Shown here: in pieces, positions 8,416-17,206 of the stretch
Layout: every line of letters starts with the position of its first letter
Position numbering within the stretch: the stretch's first letter is position 1
Assembly: GCA_022826485.1 (NCBI GenBank)
Contig: JAJDUU010000052.1
Coordinates: 134,692-198,691, forward strand
Origin: Chloroflexota bacterium
Lineage (GTDB): Bacteria > Chloroflexota > UBA11872
Direction: 5' to 3'
Length of the DNA: 64,000 bases
Position numbers and translations under genes: made by a program
The notes under the pieces: model-generated
What the model saw: only the letters and a program-made list of their open reading frames with translations
Database searches by the model: none
Told to the model about the DNA's origin: nothing

Positions 8416-9303
8416 ATGGAGCTTCTATCCGTGCGCCGTGTCCCCGTGGTTCTGTTGGTCGCGCTCGTGGTCTGCGCCGGCGTGCTGAGCGCCTGTGGCG
8501 ACGATGGCGAATTGCCGTCGGCGACCGTCGAATCGCAAGCCGCTCGAACGCCGACCGCTGGGCTGTTTCGCACACCTACCCCAGTCGCCCCCGAGCCGAC
8601 CGCCACGACATCCCGCACCCCTGCGCCGGCGGCCACCGCGTCGGCCACCCCGGCGCCGACCGCCGCCGTGTCCCGCACTCCTACGTCGGTCACCCCAACT
8701 CCAACCGCCGCGCAGCTGCGCACGCCCACGCCGGCCGCCACCGCATCGGCCACCGTCGCACCGACCGCCGCTCCAGCCCGCACGCCGACACCGGCCGCGA
8801 CGCCGCGGGCCCTCGCTTCGTCGTTGCCGGCAGTCGCGCCTCTTGCGTCCACCGCCGCGCCGGACTCCCCCACGCCGACCGTCGCCCCATCCCGCACTCC
8901 CGCGTCAACCTCCGCCTCGCGGGCGCCGGCATCCGGGGCGCCGGGGGTCGTGCCTCGCACCTCCACCGCCACGCCGGCGCCAGTCGATCCCGCGGCGGAG
9001 TGCGAGGACCTCGCCGACAACTACGCCGCCGCGCACAACTTCTACGAGGCCGGCACGGCGGCGAGCAGCATTGCGTGGAATGCCTACATCAACGCCCACA
9101 ATGCCGGTCAAGCCGACTCCGCCGCGCTCGCGCGGCTGCAGCATTCCTATGACCGGCTCTCGGCAAACCTCGATCGGTCACTCGCGGCCATGGCCGACAG
9201 CAAGCGCGCCGCGCAGGAATTCGTGACCCATCGCAAGGGACGGTGCGATCTCGATCAGGTCACCGGCAAGCGCTACCGCGGCCTGCCCCCGCCGCAAGGC
9301 TAG
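8416..9303 (+). CDS. Thr/Pro/Ala-rich secreted lipoprotein
   Basis: 295 residues. An N-terminal signal peptide ends in a lipobox (VLSAC near residues 26-30). About 160 residues of low-complexity TPxP/ATAS-type repeats follow, a flexible cell-surface linker that may be glycosylated. The final 100 residues are a compact alpha-helical domain starting at AAECEDLADNY and closed by a second cysteine (GRCDLD), which suggests one disulfide. The linker repeats also make the DNA repetitive, but this is protein-level repetition, not an array. The function of the helical domain is unknown. Confidence 0.75.
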   Translation: MELLSVRRVPVVLLVALVVCAGVLSACGDDGELPSATVESQAARTPTAGLFRTPTPVAPEPTATTSRTPAPAATASATPAPTAAVSRTPTSVTPTPTAAQLRTPTPAATASATVAPTAAPARTPTPAATPRALASSLPAVAPLASTAAPDSPTPTVAPSRTPASTSASRAPASGAPGVVPRTSTATPAPVDPAAECEDLADNYAAAHNFYEAGTAASSIAWNAYINAHNAGQADSAALARLQHSYDRLSANLDRSLAAMADSKRAAQEFVTHRKGRCDLDQVTGKRYRGLPPPQG

Positions 9304-9652
9304 GCGCACCGGCACTGCGCCCCACCCCCGGGTCGCCACGACATCCGTCATTCCGGCCTCGAGCCGGAATCCAGGCCGGCTCCCGCCGCGTGCCGTGGGA
9401 CACCATTGGAAGCAACGAGCGCTATCAAGGCGGCAGGCAGTCCGGGCCGCTCGGGACATAGGGCACAGCCAGTGCCAAGAAGCTCGCTATTCAGGTCGAA
9501 CACGCGCTCGTGGCGCTGGCACCCTGGCCGTCCCGGCTTGTTCTGCCTGCGCGTGGTAGCCTTCCATCTCCCGACGACGCGTTTTGCGTCGCAAGTGATT
9601 GATCAACAGCGACGAACGCACTTCGCAGACTAGCTGCTGGGCTTCAACAAAG
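9304..9652. other. Non-coding interval with a palindromic repeat and a degenerate block
   Basis: About 350 bp without a credible gene. It holds a REP-like palindrome (9347-9373) and two short blocks, 9401-9422 and 9481-9495, that resemble 10780-10802 and 10824-10839 on the far side of the next gene. The right part becomes AT-richer before the gene at 9653. No clear promoter was found. Confidence 0.5.
9347..9373. repeat. REP-like palindrome (copy 1)
   Basis: ATTCCGGC at 9350-9357 pairs with GCCGGAAT at 9363-9370 around a 5-base loop, flanked by GTC and CC. The same pattern with C/G variants occurs at 53529-53576 and 58501-58526, always between genes. Confidence 0.55.
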
Positions 9653-10687
9653 ATGTCGCAGGAAATGAGCTCTAGACTCGACGTTGCATACTATTATCCT
9701 GCGCCTTATTGGGGCACGAGTGAAATTGGGTGGGTGAAATCAATGCTTCTGTTCTTCGATAGGATTTCCATTCTCCTTCCGCGCTATATGCATGGCCGGC
9801 ACCATATGGCCGATCCCGTGATGGCCGAGCCACTTGAGGACTTAGGATTGTTAGAAGTACTCGAACCTACGGTGTGGGTGGACCACGAAATGACGACAAG
9901 CTTGGTTGAAGTCCTTAACGGCCTGCTTGCAAACGGCGTATTCGACGGTCTTTCCAAAGACGTTCACTATCACGAATTGTCTCAATCCCGGTTGGGCTAT
10001 GGGGCGGACGTTGACTTGGCGACATCGCTAGTATCGGAGCTCCAGGCTCGAGGGCTTGCGAGGCCAAGTGAAGATGGCGTGTCGACACCGCTTCATCCGA
10101 TAGTACGCACAACCATTCTCGTCATCCTCGCGCAGCTCGCTCGATTAGCAGGCAATAGAAAGAACCTATCGGTGCATCCGGTTACCAACGATAGGCGAGC
10201 TATTCAGGACCTCATCAACACTCTTTCGAGAGAGCGAATGCCGTCACGTGACAGAGTAATCGCTTTCGATCTGGAGCCTGTCAGTTTCGACTTGGAGTCT
10301 GTACCTCTTGATGAGCTGCTGCAATTCCGAGCTGAACATCATGCTGAGCACCGAGCCTATATGCGAGATCTCCGGGGATTCATGGCTGAGCTTGGCGAAA
10401 TTGGCGATCCTAAGGAACGAGAATGCCAACTGCTACAGCGACGCCAGGAGATTTCTGACGCAGCGCACGATCTCCAACGCTCGACTCGCAGTGGATTGGG
10501 CAGAAACCTGGCATCGCTTTTTCTGGGCCTTGCTGGCTGCGTTTCGTCGGGCATTGGCGGCGACCCCCTTGGCTCCGCTCTGGCAGCCTTGGGGATTGCA
10601 GATACTCTGAACTCAATGAGCGCCAATTCGAGGACAGTGGCTGCTTATTCATACCTCTTTCGATTGGAGCGTGCGTTTCAGAAATAA
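9653..10687 (+). CDS. Low-GC accessory protein, possibly DUF6236-like
   Basis: About 345 residues, cytoplasmic, AT-richer than its neighbours. The N-terminus reads YYYPAPYWGTSEIGWVKSM then LLFFDRISILLPRYM, an arrangement I associate with the DUF6236 family of uncharacterised, often mobile genes; this match is from memory and tentative. A central helical stretch contains a charged RAEHHAEHRAYMRDL region that may be a coiled coil. A C-terminal hydrophobic Gly/Ala/Ser stretch (SLFLGLAGCVSSGIGG) could be membrane-active or a buried helix pair. The start at 9653 precedes the conserved block; 9665 is an alternative with AGGA very close to it. Function unknown; context suggests recent acquisition. 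Confidence 0.65.
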   Translation: MSQEMSSRLDVAYYYPAPYWGTSEIGWVKSMLLFFDRISILLPRYMHGRHHMADPVMAEPLEDLGLLEVLEPTVWVDHEMTTSLVEVLNGLLANGVFDGLSKDVHYHELSQSRLGYGADVDLATSLVSELQARGLARPSEDGVSTPLHPIVRTTILVILAQLARLAGNRKNLSVHPVTNDRRAIQDLINTLSRERMPSRDRVIAFDLEPVSFDLESVPLDELLQFRAEHHAEHRAYMRDLRGFMAELGEIGDPKERECQLLQRRQEISDAAHDLQRSTRSGLGRNLASLFLGLAGCVSSGIGGDPLGSALAALGIADTLNSMSANSRTVAAYSYLFRLERAFQK

Positions 10688-10830
10688 TTGCAGCGCAGCT
10701 AGCGTTTGTGGTGGTATTGCTGGCGATCACCGTGGTCGTCGGGGTCTCGGAATACCTGTGACTGAGCAGCCTGGCAGACCACCATTGGTAGCAGCAGAGC
10801 GCGTGTTGGCGATACGTTCACCTAGCTTGG

Positions 10831-12195
10831 CTATTCAAGCGGGAATCCTTCAATAGAGACGTTGGTGAAATTCACTTTGCCGCCTTGGTTCCAATTGTTG
10901 CAATACAACAAAACAGTCACATCGCTTCCGTAGGGCAGCCCCTCTTCTATCCAAATCGTCTCCCCGTTTATTGAAAGTCCGACCCAACCGTTGTTGTAGT
11001 GGAGGCGAATTGTAAAGGTGCGGTTGTCGTGTACTGCGGGCATATCACTATATCCCCAACCTACAACAACATGCCTGTTGCCGTTGACTTCTCTGTCCCA
11101 TCCTATTGACAAATCTCTCTCGCCGAATATGTCGTCTCTGTGCGCCCCAAAAGCAATGACATCGCTGTTGTCACGCCAGTTTGGATCATTAGCCTTTCGG
11201 AACGCAAGCACCACGATCGCATCCTCAACAGTTGCCGTCGCCGTTAAGGTGATCTCTCGCCCCGAAGCGTACATAGTGGCATTGTCTGGAAGGGTTGTGC
11301 ACTGCTCATGCGCGCTCTCAAAGAGCACAACTGGCAATGCTGGTGGAACAGGCGGCGCGCCGCCTCGGCCAAGCGTGTCAAGCCACGACCTGACCATGGG
11401 CTCCGCACGGGCACTTGGGACCAGGAAATTCGTGTTTTGCAGGTCGCTCAGGGATCCGACCGTGATTCCCACGACATGCCCGCCCAGCGTGGCGACCGGA
11501 CCGCCGCTCGTGCCCGGATTGAGCGCGGCGTCGGTTTGCAGATAGTTTCCCCCTGAAAGATCGATGCGGTTCGATAGCAGGCCCGTGGTGACGGTGGGGC
11601 TCGCGGGGCAATTCTGATCGGTGAGCGTGTCGCCGTAGCCAATCGCCACGAGCTGCGATCCCAGCGGCAGGGCATCGGAGTTTCCCCAGACGATGGGCGC
11701 TGCCTGACTGATGCCGCCGACGCCCAGCAGCGCGAGATCGAGGTCCTCGTCGCCGGCCACCACGGATGCTGCAGCGCGGTGTCCGCTGGAGGTCGTGACG
11801 GTGATAGATCGGGCGCCCTTGACGACGTGCCAGGCCGTCACGGCCCAGCCGTTGTCGGTGACGAAGAACCCCGACCCGCAGCCTTGATCGGTCTCGATGC
11901 GCAGCAGGGATGGCTGGAGGCGTCGGACGGTGGCGGTGACGTCTCCGTTTGTCGCACCGGTGCTGCCCGCGTCAAGCAAGTCGAGGCGTGCGTCATCGCC
12001 GAGGCTAAGCGCCGGCTTCGACGTGAACGCCGGGTACTGCTGCCAGGCATTGTTGGGGTACTTGCGATTGCGCAGGGTGTCGCCGAGCAGACGGAGCTTT
12101 ACCGGCGCGGACGCGGACTCCGGATGAAACTCCAGCACCGCCGCTTGGAAGTACTGCCGAATGCGACCATCTACAGGCCGACCGGGATCGTGCAG
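10831..12195 (-). CDS. Trypsin-like serine protease, C-terminal part of a frameshifted gene
   Basis: Continues in a second frame the protein that starts at 12814. After about 20 residues (RIRQYFQAAVLEFHPES, a cell-surface module motif) comes an S1C/HtrA-like protease domain: His in TAWHVV, Asp in DLDLALL and Ser in NPGTSGGP are all present, so the fold is intact. Two cysteines (DQGCGSG and QNCPAS) may form a disulfide. From about base 11340 leftward the last 170 codons are AT-richer and encode a beta-rich domain resembling a carbohydrate-binding or lectin-like sandwich, not recognised further. The longest independent reading begins at a GTG near 12138. Confidence 0.75.
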   Translation of the reverse strand: MHDPGRPVDGRIRQYFQAAVLEFHPESASAPVKLRLLGDTLRNRKYPNNAWQQYPAFTSKPALSLGDDARLDLLDAGSTGATNGDVTATVRRLQPSLLRIETDQGCGSGFFVTDNGWAVTAWHVVKGARSITVTTSSGHRAAASVVAGDEDLDLALLGVGGISQAAPIVWGNSDALPLGSQLVAIGYGDTLTDQNCPASPTVTTGLLSNRIDLSGGNYLQTDAALNPGTSGGPVATLGGHVVGITVGSLSDLQNTNFLVPSARAEPMVRSWLDTLGRGGAPPVPPALPVVLFESAHEQCTTLPDNATMYASGREITLTATATVEDAIVVLAFRKANDPNWRDNSDVIAFGAHRDDIFGERDLSIGWDREVNGNRHVVVGWGYSDMPAVHDNRTFTIRLHYNNGWVGLSINGETIWIEEGLPYGSDVTVLLYCNNWNQGGKVNFTNVSIEGFPLE

Positions 12196-12814
12196 TTACG
12201 GCCTGGGGATGGGTGTCGCGCCGCGCGTCGGTCTTGGGATAGCCGAACGACGCCACACCGCCCAGACGGCGAAAGAAGTCGGCAAATCCGGTGGCGATGC
12301 CTTCGACGGAACGGTTGGATACCTTATGCCCCCACGGGCCGATGGCTTCGCCGGGATGCGGATTGCGTAGGCCCGGCTCCACGCCTTGATCGCGCGAGCC
12401 GCCCAGGCCGCCGCCCAGGTGGTCCCACGCCAGGCGCCGCTGAAACGTGTGACGGTCCCCACCCGGCGACGGTTGCCAGTCCACCACGCCGCGCTGGTAG
12501 TACTGCGTCAGCGTGCCTCGGGTCTCCTCGAAGATCGCCGACGTGGGGAAGCCCCAGCGCTCGACGCCGCCGGTCCGGTCGAAGTTGGCGAGAAAGTTGG
12601 CCTCGTACGAGGCCCCGCTAGTGAACGCGCCGGCGAGATCGGCGACGTTTTGTCGGAGCTCGGTGTAGTACCTCACCGCCGTCACTCGAGCTGTGTCGCC
12701 TACTCCAAATCCCAACTCGCGCGCGGTGACGGTGGACGCAAAGCTGCCCGCCACGATGGCAATGGCCAGCAGCGCCGCGAGACGCAGGCGCTTAGCGATG
12801 GTCATGGCACTCAT
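12196..12814 (-). CDS. N-terminal part of the frameshifted trypsin-like protease (exported)
   Basis: Starts with a signal peptide (basic TIAKRLRL, hydrophobic core, cleavage near SFASTVTA) and then a module with VERWGFPTSAIFEE, GTLTQYYQRGVVDWQ and GFADFFRRLGGVASFGYPKT. I have seen this phrase order in secreted proteins of uncultured Chloroflexota; here it should run straight into IRQYFQAAVLEFHPE. It instead shifts frame at 12196-12197, where one extra A on the coding strand separates HPQAV from LHDPG. Removing that base restores one protein of about 660 residues from 12814 to 10831. ATG at 12805 is an alternative start. Either a recent mutation or an assembly error. Confidence 0.65.
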
Positions 12815-12855
12815 CCACGCTTCGTATAAGCAGCGGCCCCGAAGAACCGCTGAAC

Positions 12856-12924
12856 GGACAACCTGTTGCCACACAAGCTCCCCAGCGACCCATTCGGGGC
12901 CGCAGGTTGTCCGCGCTTGTGTGG
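12856..12924. repeat. Two interleaved 10-bp inverted repeats (pseudoknot topology)
   Basis: GGACAACCTG (12856-12865) is the exact inverse of CAGGTTGTCC (12903-12912), and CCACACAAGC (12869-12878) is the exact inverse of GCTTGTGTGG (12915-12924). The order is A-B-A'-B', so the two helices cannot nest. The block lies just upstream of the exported protease gene, in its probable leader or promoter. Confidence 0.7.
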
Positions 12925-13025
12925 CGCGGGCAGCATAGCCAATCGTTCCGGGGCTAGGAGGGCGGGGGCAGGGAGCCGTCTTTTGGCCGGACAGCACGGT
13001 TCGGCGGCCCGCGCCCCGTTCAAGC

Positions 13026-13784
13026 TCAGATCGAAACTTCGGTGATGCTCAGCCGGTCGGCGTTCACGTCCACCACCAGGAACCCCTGGTGCGCGTTGAC
13101 GTATGGATCGGCTCGATCCGGGCCGAGGGTGATCCAGGTCGACGGCGCCGTCTCGGTCGAGGCGCCGCCCACCGTGGCGCTGGTGCGCCGGTGCACGTGA
13201 CCTGAGAAGACGCGCAGCACGCGGTCGTGGCGCTGCAGGACGGCCATGAGCTCAGTGGCGTTGTTCAGCGCGACGGCGTCCAGCCATTCGATACCGACCG
13301 GATGGCAGTGGTGGTGAACGAATACCACCGTCGGCTCACGAGTGCGCGCGGCCAGCGTTCGGTCGAGCCAGTCGAGCTGCTCCGCATCGATCCAGCCTCC
13401 GGACACCTCGCCGCCGGGGCTGGAATTGAGAATCACCAGCTGCACGCCGCCGCGGACGAGCGCGTAGTAGCCGCCGGGCGCGCCCTGGGGCTCCACGTCG
13501 CTCGGAAGCGGCAGCGCCTGCGCCAGCATCGCGCGATCGTCGTGATTTCCCGGCACGTGAACTTGCGGCATCGTCAGGTCACGCGTGATCCGGGTGAACT
13601 CGGCGTAAGCCGTCGGGCTGGGCATGCTCACCTGGTCGCCGAGGTGCACGACGAGCTGCGGCGCCGGACGAATGCCGGCCAGCGTGCGCACCGCCGCCCC
13701 GAGATTCGCGCGTGCATCCGCGCCGTTCTGCGGCGCCGCGCCGGGCGAGATGATGTGGGCGTCGCTGAGGATGGCGAAGCGCAC
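13026..13784 (-). CDS. Calcineurin-like metallophosphoesterase
   Basis: 252 residues with the complete dinuclear-metal signature in order: SDAH near residue 8, HLGDQ, PGNHDD, then HHHCHP and GHVHRR at the C-terminus. The set matches the CpdA/Icc-like class III phosphodiesterases, which hydrolyse cyclic nucleotides or other phosphodiesters; substrate cannot be fixed. It starts with GTG at 13784, 14 bp after the stop of the DUF3105 gene, so the two are probably co-transcribed. No signal peptide, so it should be cytoplasmic. Confidence 0.88.
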   Translation of the reverse strand: MRFAILSDAHIISPGAAPQNGADARANLGAAVRTLAGIRPAPQLVVHLGDQVSMPSPTAYAEFTRITRDLTMPQVHVPGNHDDRAMLAQALPLPSDVEPQGAPGGYYALVRGGVQLVILNSSPGGEVSGGWIDAEQLDWLDRTLAARTREPTVVFVHHHCHPVGIEWLDAVALNNATELMAVLQRHDRVLRVFSGHVHRRTSATVGGASTETAPSTWITLGPDRADPYVNAHQGFLVVDVNADRLSITEVSI

Positions 13785-13798
13785 GGCGTCGCGCTGCC

Positions 13799-14425
13799 CT
13801 ACGGCGCCTGCTCGGGGCCCTGGTCCACGTAGTCGCGGTAGAACTCGCGCACGCGGTCGGGCTCGAAGCTGTCCATGGGCTCCTGCCAGTGCCAGGCAAT
13901 GAGCATGTATTTGGGCGCCAGGCCGGGATAGGGGAATGCGATCAGCTTGACTTCCCCAAACGCCCCGTCGGGAAGGTCCTCATAGATAGCCTCGATCGGC
14001 GGCACGACCTCGTCGCAGTCGATGTCGCAGCGATACAGCAGCGCGATGGCACCGTGCTCCAGGTTGTGCACCCACAGGCCTTCCTCGACCGGCTCCTGGT
14101 AGACGCCATACGGCGCGGAGATGGGGTAGTGAGTCCCGGACGCCGGCGGCACGTTCGCGTAGGTGATGGGATCGCCGACCGGCACGTGGAGGCGGCCTTC
14201 GTCGTCGATCCGAACGCGCCGGGCGGCGACCTCGGCTGAGGGCATGCTGGAAACGATCAAGATGACGATCAGGGCGGCGACGCCTCCCACTACGAGCAGC
14301 ACGCCGCTGGCTATCAGCGAGCGCCGCAGCCACCGGCGACGCCGGGCCGCCCGCTGTCGTTCCTCACGCGCCTCACGGCGTCGCTCGAGCTTTTGCGCAG
14401 CCCTGGATCCACGTCGCCTCGCCAC
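13799..14425 (-). CDS. DUF3105 domain membrane-anchored protein
   Basis: About 208 residues from a GTG at 14425. A strongly basic N-terminus (ARRRGSRAAQKLERRREAREER) precedes one transmembrane helix (SLIASGVLLVVGGVAALIV) and an outside domain with the DUF3105 hallmarks: PPASGTHY, WVHNLEHG and the C-x3-C pair CDIDC. The His/Cys pattern suggests a metal or redox site, but no function is established. Longer in-frame starts would intrude into the divergent promoter region of gnd, so the short form is preferred. The metallophosphoesterase follows directly. Confidence 0.82.
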   Translation of the reverse strand: MARRRGSRAAQKLERRREAREERQRAARRRRWLRRSLIASGVLLVVGGVAALIVILIVSSMPSAEVAARRVRIDDEGRLHVPVGDPITYANVPPASGTHYPISAPYGVYQEPVEEGLWVHNLEHGAIALLYRCDIDCDEVVPPIEAIYEDLPDGAFGEVKLIAFPYPGLAPKYMLIAWHWQEPMDSFEPDRVREFYRDYVDQGPEQAP

Positions 14426-14573
14426 GCCGTCCCCCCACTTCGGATGCTGAGCGCCAGCGATTGTGCCACCAGCGCTGCCGCCGCCACATGGCAAGGCTGA
14501 ATCCACAGACAGCGCCCGGTGGGTGAGAATGGCGGCAACCTGCCGCCAAGCCCCGTGAGAGGACCACCGCCTC

Positions 14574-16025
14574 ATGCCTGCCACCGCCGCCGCCGGATTG
14601 ATCGGCTTGGGCGTCATGGGCCGCAACCTCGCCCTCAACATCGCCTCCCGCGGCTTCCCGCTCGCGGTCTACAACCGCACCTACAGCCGGACGACGCGCT
14701 TTCTAGAGCGAGAGGCGTCCGACACCGACATCCAGGGGGTCGAGCATCTGGAAGACTTCGTTTCCGCCCTAGAGCGCCCGCGGCGGGTGATCCTGATGGT
14801 CGACGCCGGGCGCGCGGTCGACGCGGTTCTGGACCAGCTCATCCCGCTGCTCGAACCCGACGACACCATCGTGGACGGCGGTAACTCGTTCTACGCCGAC
14901 ACCGAGCGCCGCATCGACGTGGTCGAGGGCGCCGGGATGCACTACCTGGGAACCGGCATCAGCGGCGGTGAGACGGGCGCGCGCTACGGCCCCTCGATCA
15001 TGCCCGGCGGCGACGAGCGCGCCTACGCGCGGCTGGAGCCCATCCTCACGAAGATCGCCGCGCAGGTGGACGACGGTCCCTGTGTGACCCACGTGGGCCG
15101 CCGCAGCGCCGGTCATTATGTCAAGATGGTCCATAACGGCATCGAATACGGCGACATGCAGCTCATCGCCGAGGCCTATAGCTACCTGGCCGCGGCGGGC
15201 TACTCGCCGGATGAGTTGGCCGGCATCTTTGCCGCGTGGAACGAAGGCGTCCTCGAGTCCTATCTGATTGAAATCACGGCGGACATTTTCAAGGTGCGCG
15301 ACGCCGACGGCGACGGGTTCCTCGTCGACGCCATCCTCGATCAGGCCGGCCAGAAGGGCACCGGTCGCTGGACCTCGCGCGACGCGCTCGATCTGGGCAC
15401 GCCGATCCCCACCATCGACGCCGCGGTGTGGTCGCGCCACGTTTCGGCGCTCAAGGACGAGCGCGTCGCGGCGGCGCCCATGCTCCGACCCGACGGCGCG
15501 CCGCGGATCGAGCGGTTCGACGGCCTGGTCGAGTGCGTGCGCCAGGCGCTCTACGCGGCCAAGGTGTGCTCCTACGCCCAGGGCATGTCGCTGCTGCGCG
15601 CCGCGTCCGAGGCTTACGCCTACGAGCTGCAGCCCGCGGAGCTGGCGCGCATCTGGAAGGGCGGCTGCATCATTCGCGCCCGCCTGCTGGGAGACATCCA
15701 ACGGGCCTTTACCGCTGACCCATCACTCGTGAGCCTTTTGCTGGACGATCAGTTCCGGTCGCAGCTCGCCGAGGCGGACGAGGGCTGGCGACGGGTCGTG
15801 ACCAGCGCCAAGAACGCCGGGCTGCCGTTCGCCGCCATGAGCGCATCGCTGGATTACTACGACGCCTACCGCTCGGACCGGCTGCCGATGAACCTCACGC
15901 AGGCCCAGCGGGACTACTTCGGCGCGCACACCTACCGGCGCGTGGACCGCCTCGGCGTGTTCCACACGCAATGGGAGCAGGGAGCGGACACCGGCGCCGC
16001 CAGCAGCGATCCGGTCGACGGGTGA
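14574..16025 (+). CDS. gnd: 6-phosphogluconate dehydrogenase, decarboxylating
   Basis: Oxidises 6-phosphogluconate to ribulose 5-phosphate and CO2 with NADP+, in the oxidative pentose phosphate pathway. At 483 residues it is the long (dimeric) form. Visible motifs are GLIGLGVMGRNLALN (cofactor), YNRT at the end of strand two, GISGGETGARYGPSIMPGG (substrate loop), the catalytic HYVKMVHNGIEYGDMQ with its Lys, and the conserved C-terminal AQRDYFGAHTYRR. All are intact. AGAGGA upstream of the ATG gives a plausible ribosome site. It is alone on the plus strand and converges on the acetamidase gene. Confidence 0.96.
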   Translation: MPATAAAGLIGLGVMGRNLALNIASRGFPLAVYNRTYSRTTRFLEREASDTDIQGVEHLEDFVSALERPRRVILMVDAGRAVDAVLDQLIPLLEPDDTIVDGGNSFYADTERRIDVVEGAGMHYLGTGISGGETGARYGPSIMPGGDERAYARLEPILTKIAAQVDDGPCVTHVGRRSAGHYVKMVHNGIEYGDMQLIAEAYSYLAAAGYSPDELAGIFAAWNEGVLESYLIEITADIFKVRDADGDGFLVDAILDQAGQKGTGRWTSRDALDLGTPIPTIDAAVWSRHVSALKDERVAAAPMLRPDGAPRIERFDGLVECVRQALYAAKVCSYAQGMSLLRAASEAYAYELQPAELARIWKGGCIIRARLLGDIQRAFTADPSLVSLLLDDQFRSQLAEADEGWRRVVTSAKNAGLPFAAMSASLDYYDAYRSDRLPMNLTQAQRDYFGAHTYRRVDRLGVFHTQWEQGADTGAASSDPVDG

Positions 16026-16244
16026 ACGGGGGCGCCGGTCGCCGTTCGCGGCTGCGTGGAGCGCGGTTTCCGGAGAGGGGTATCGGCGCGGACCAGAACG
16101 CCGTGCCTCTAGGCCTAGTCGACCCTGTCATCCGCCGCCTAGGCCGAACGGTTCACAAAACTGCCGGACGTGAGCGCCTGCGGGGCGATCTGGTTGTGCA
16201 GGACGTACACCCCGCGGCGCACACACTCCTTTTTCTTTCAGCGT

Positions 16245-16260
16245 CACGGCACTTGCCGTG
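16245..16260. repeat. Perfect short hairpin in the gnd/acetamidase convergent gap
   Basis: CACGGCA (16245-16251) pairs with TGCCGTG (16254-16260) with a 2-base spacer. A CTTTTTCTTT run lies 5' of it on the plus strand. That is the wrong side for an intrinsic terminator of gnd, and the minus-strand side is followed by purines, so its role is uncertain. Confidence 0.35.
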
Positions 16261-16303
16261 CGCCCTTGTGCCGCTCCTACTCGTATCCCCCGCTTGCGTC
16301 TCG

Positions 16304-17206
16304 TCAGAGCGCCGACTTCGGAAACCGCGCATAGGCGCTCACCGGCACGCCGTAGCCCCCGGCCTGACCGAGTCTGAGATCCACCACCGCCCCTGACAGC
16401 ATGCGGGCCTGGGTTGGCGTCACGTCAAGGTCGTGCATCAACCGTTCCTCCATCCCGGCCGTGGCCTGCCGGAGCGCATCCGTCAGGTCGTCGGCCACGC
16501 CCACGGTCATCACGTGCGTCGCCGTCTCGAACCAGGGCCGTTCGAGCGACTCGCCGCGTAGCACGTCGAGCGTCACGTCGATCTCGGCGGTGATGTTGAC
16601 CCCGGAGTGCGCCTCGCCGTCGCCCATGGTGGCGTGGACGTCGCCGATGCCGAAGAGCGCGCCCGGCGCCCGCACCGGCAGATACACGGTGGTCCCTGCG
16701 GCAATCTCGTTGAAGTCCAGGTTCCCGCCGTGATCCCCGAGGCTGAGGGTGATGATGCTGCCTGTGGCCGGCGCCACACCGATCGTGCCCACCATGGGAC
16801 GGGCCGGCAGGTTCACCCGGCCGGCGAACCGCACCTCGTCGCCGTGCACGTCGAAGGGCTCGATGCCCGGTTCCCGTGGTTGATCGCCAAGAATCCCCGT
16901 ACCCGGCAGCGCCGCCACGTATCCGCGCGGCGCGAGACGAACGGCCTCGATCTGCACACGCAGCGTGTCGCCCGGCGCCGCGTCCCTGACGCCAATCGGC
17001 CCCGTGCACGGGTTCATGCGACCCGGCGTGCGTCGTCGGGCGAAGGCGGCAACGTCCAGGTCGTCGCAATGTCCGTCGTAGGCATCGCGAGCCTCGACGG
17101 TGAGCCGGGCGTGCGACGGAACCCAGACGACCGGCGACGCGTCGGCGTCGAATTCGCACGTGGCATGACGCGCCGAGATGCGCTGGCGCTCAACCTCTGA
17201 ATTCAC
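16304..17206 (-). CDS. Acetamidase/formamidase family protein
   Basis: Hydrolyses short amides to carboxylate and ammonia. The 300 residues show the FmdA/AmdA layout: an N-terminal beta domain with GRMNPCTGPIGV, the PGDTLRVQI strand, GDHGGNLD (a metal/active-site loop) and GDVHATMGDGE, the most diagnostic motif. Length is normal. It starts with a GTG whose last bases overlap the TGA of uvrC (GTGA, 17203-17206), so translation is probably coupled to the repair gene upstream. Release of ammonia from amides would suit the hydantoinase genes at 46-57 kb, though they are distant. Confidence 0.9.
   Translation of the reverse strand: MNSEVERQRISARHATCEFDADASPVVWVPSHARLTVEARDAYDGHCDDLDVAAFARRRTPGRMNPCTGPIGVRDAAPGDTLRVQIEAVRLAPRGYVAALPGTGILGDQPREPGIEPFDVHGDEVRFAGRVNLPARPMVGTIGVAPATGSIITLSLGDHGGNLDFNEIAAGTTVYLPVRAPGALFGIGDVHATMGDGEAHSGVNITAEIDVTLDVLRGESLERPWFETATHVMTVGVADDLTDALRQATAGMEERLMHDLDVTPTQARMLSGAVVDLRLGQAGGYGVPVSAYARFPKSAL

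Noticed and set aside
8560-8990. Short tandem-like DNA repeats, considered as a CRISPR or satellite array
   Set aside because: They are in-frame codons for TPxP/ATAS protein repeats without regular spacers; no cas genes and no other array-like pattern found.
16205-16260. Hairpin plus T-run as an intrinsic terminator of gnd
   Set aside because: The T-run precedes the hairpin on the plus strand and the minus strand has no U-tract after the stem, so polarity is wrong for both genes.
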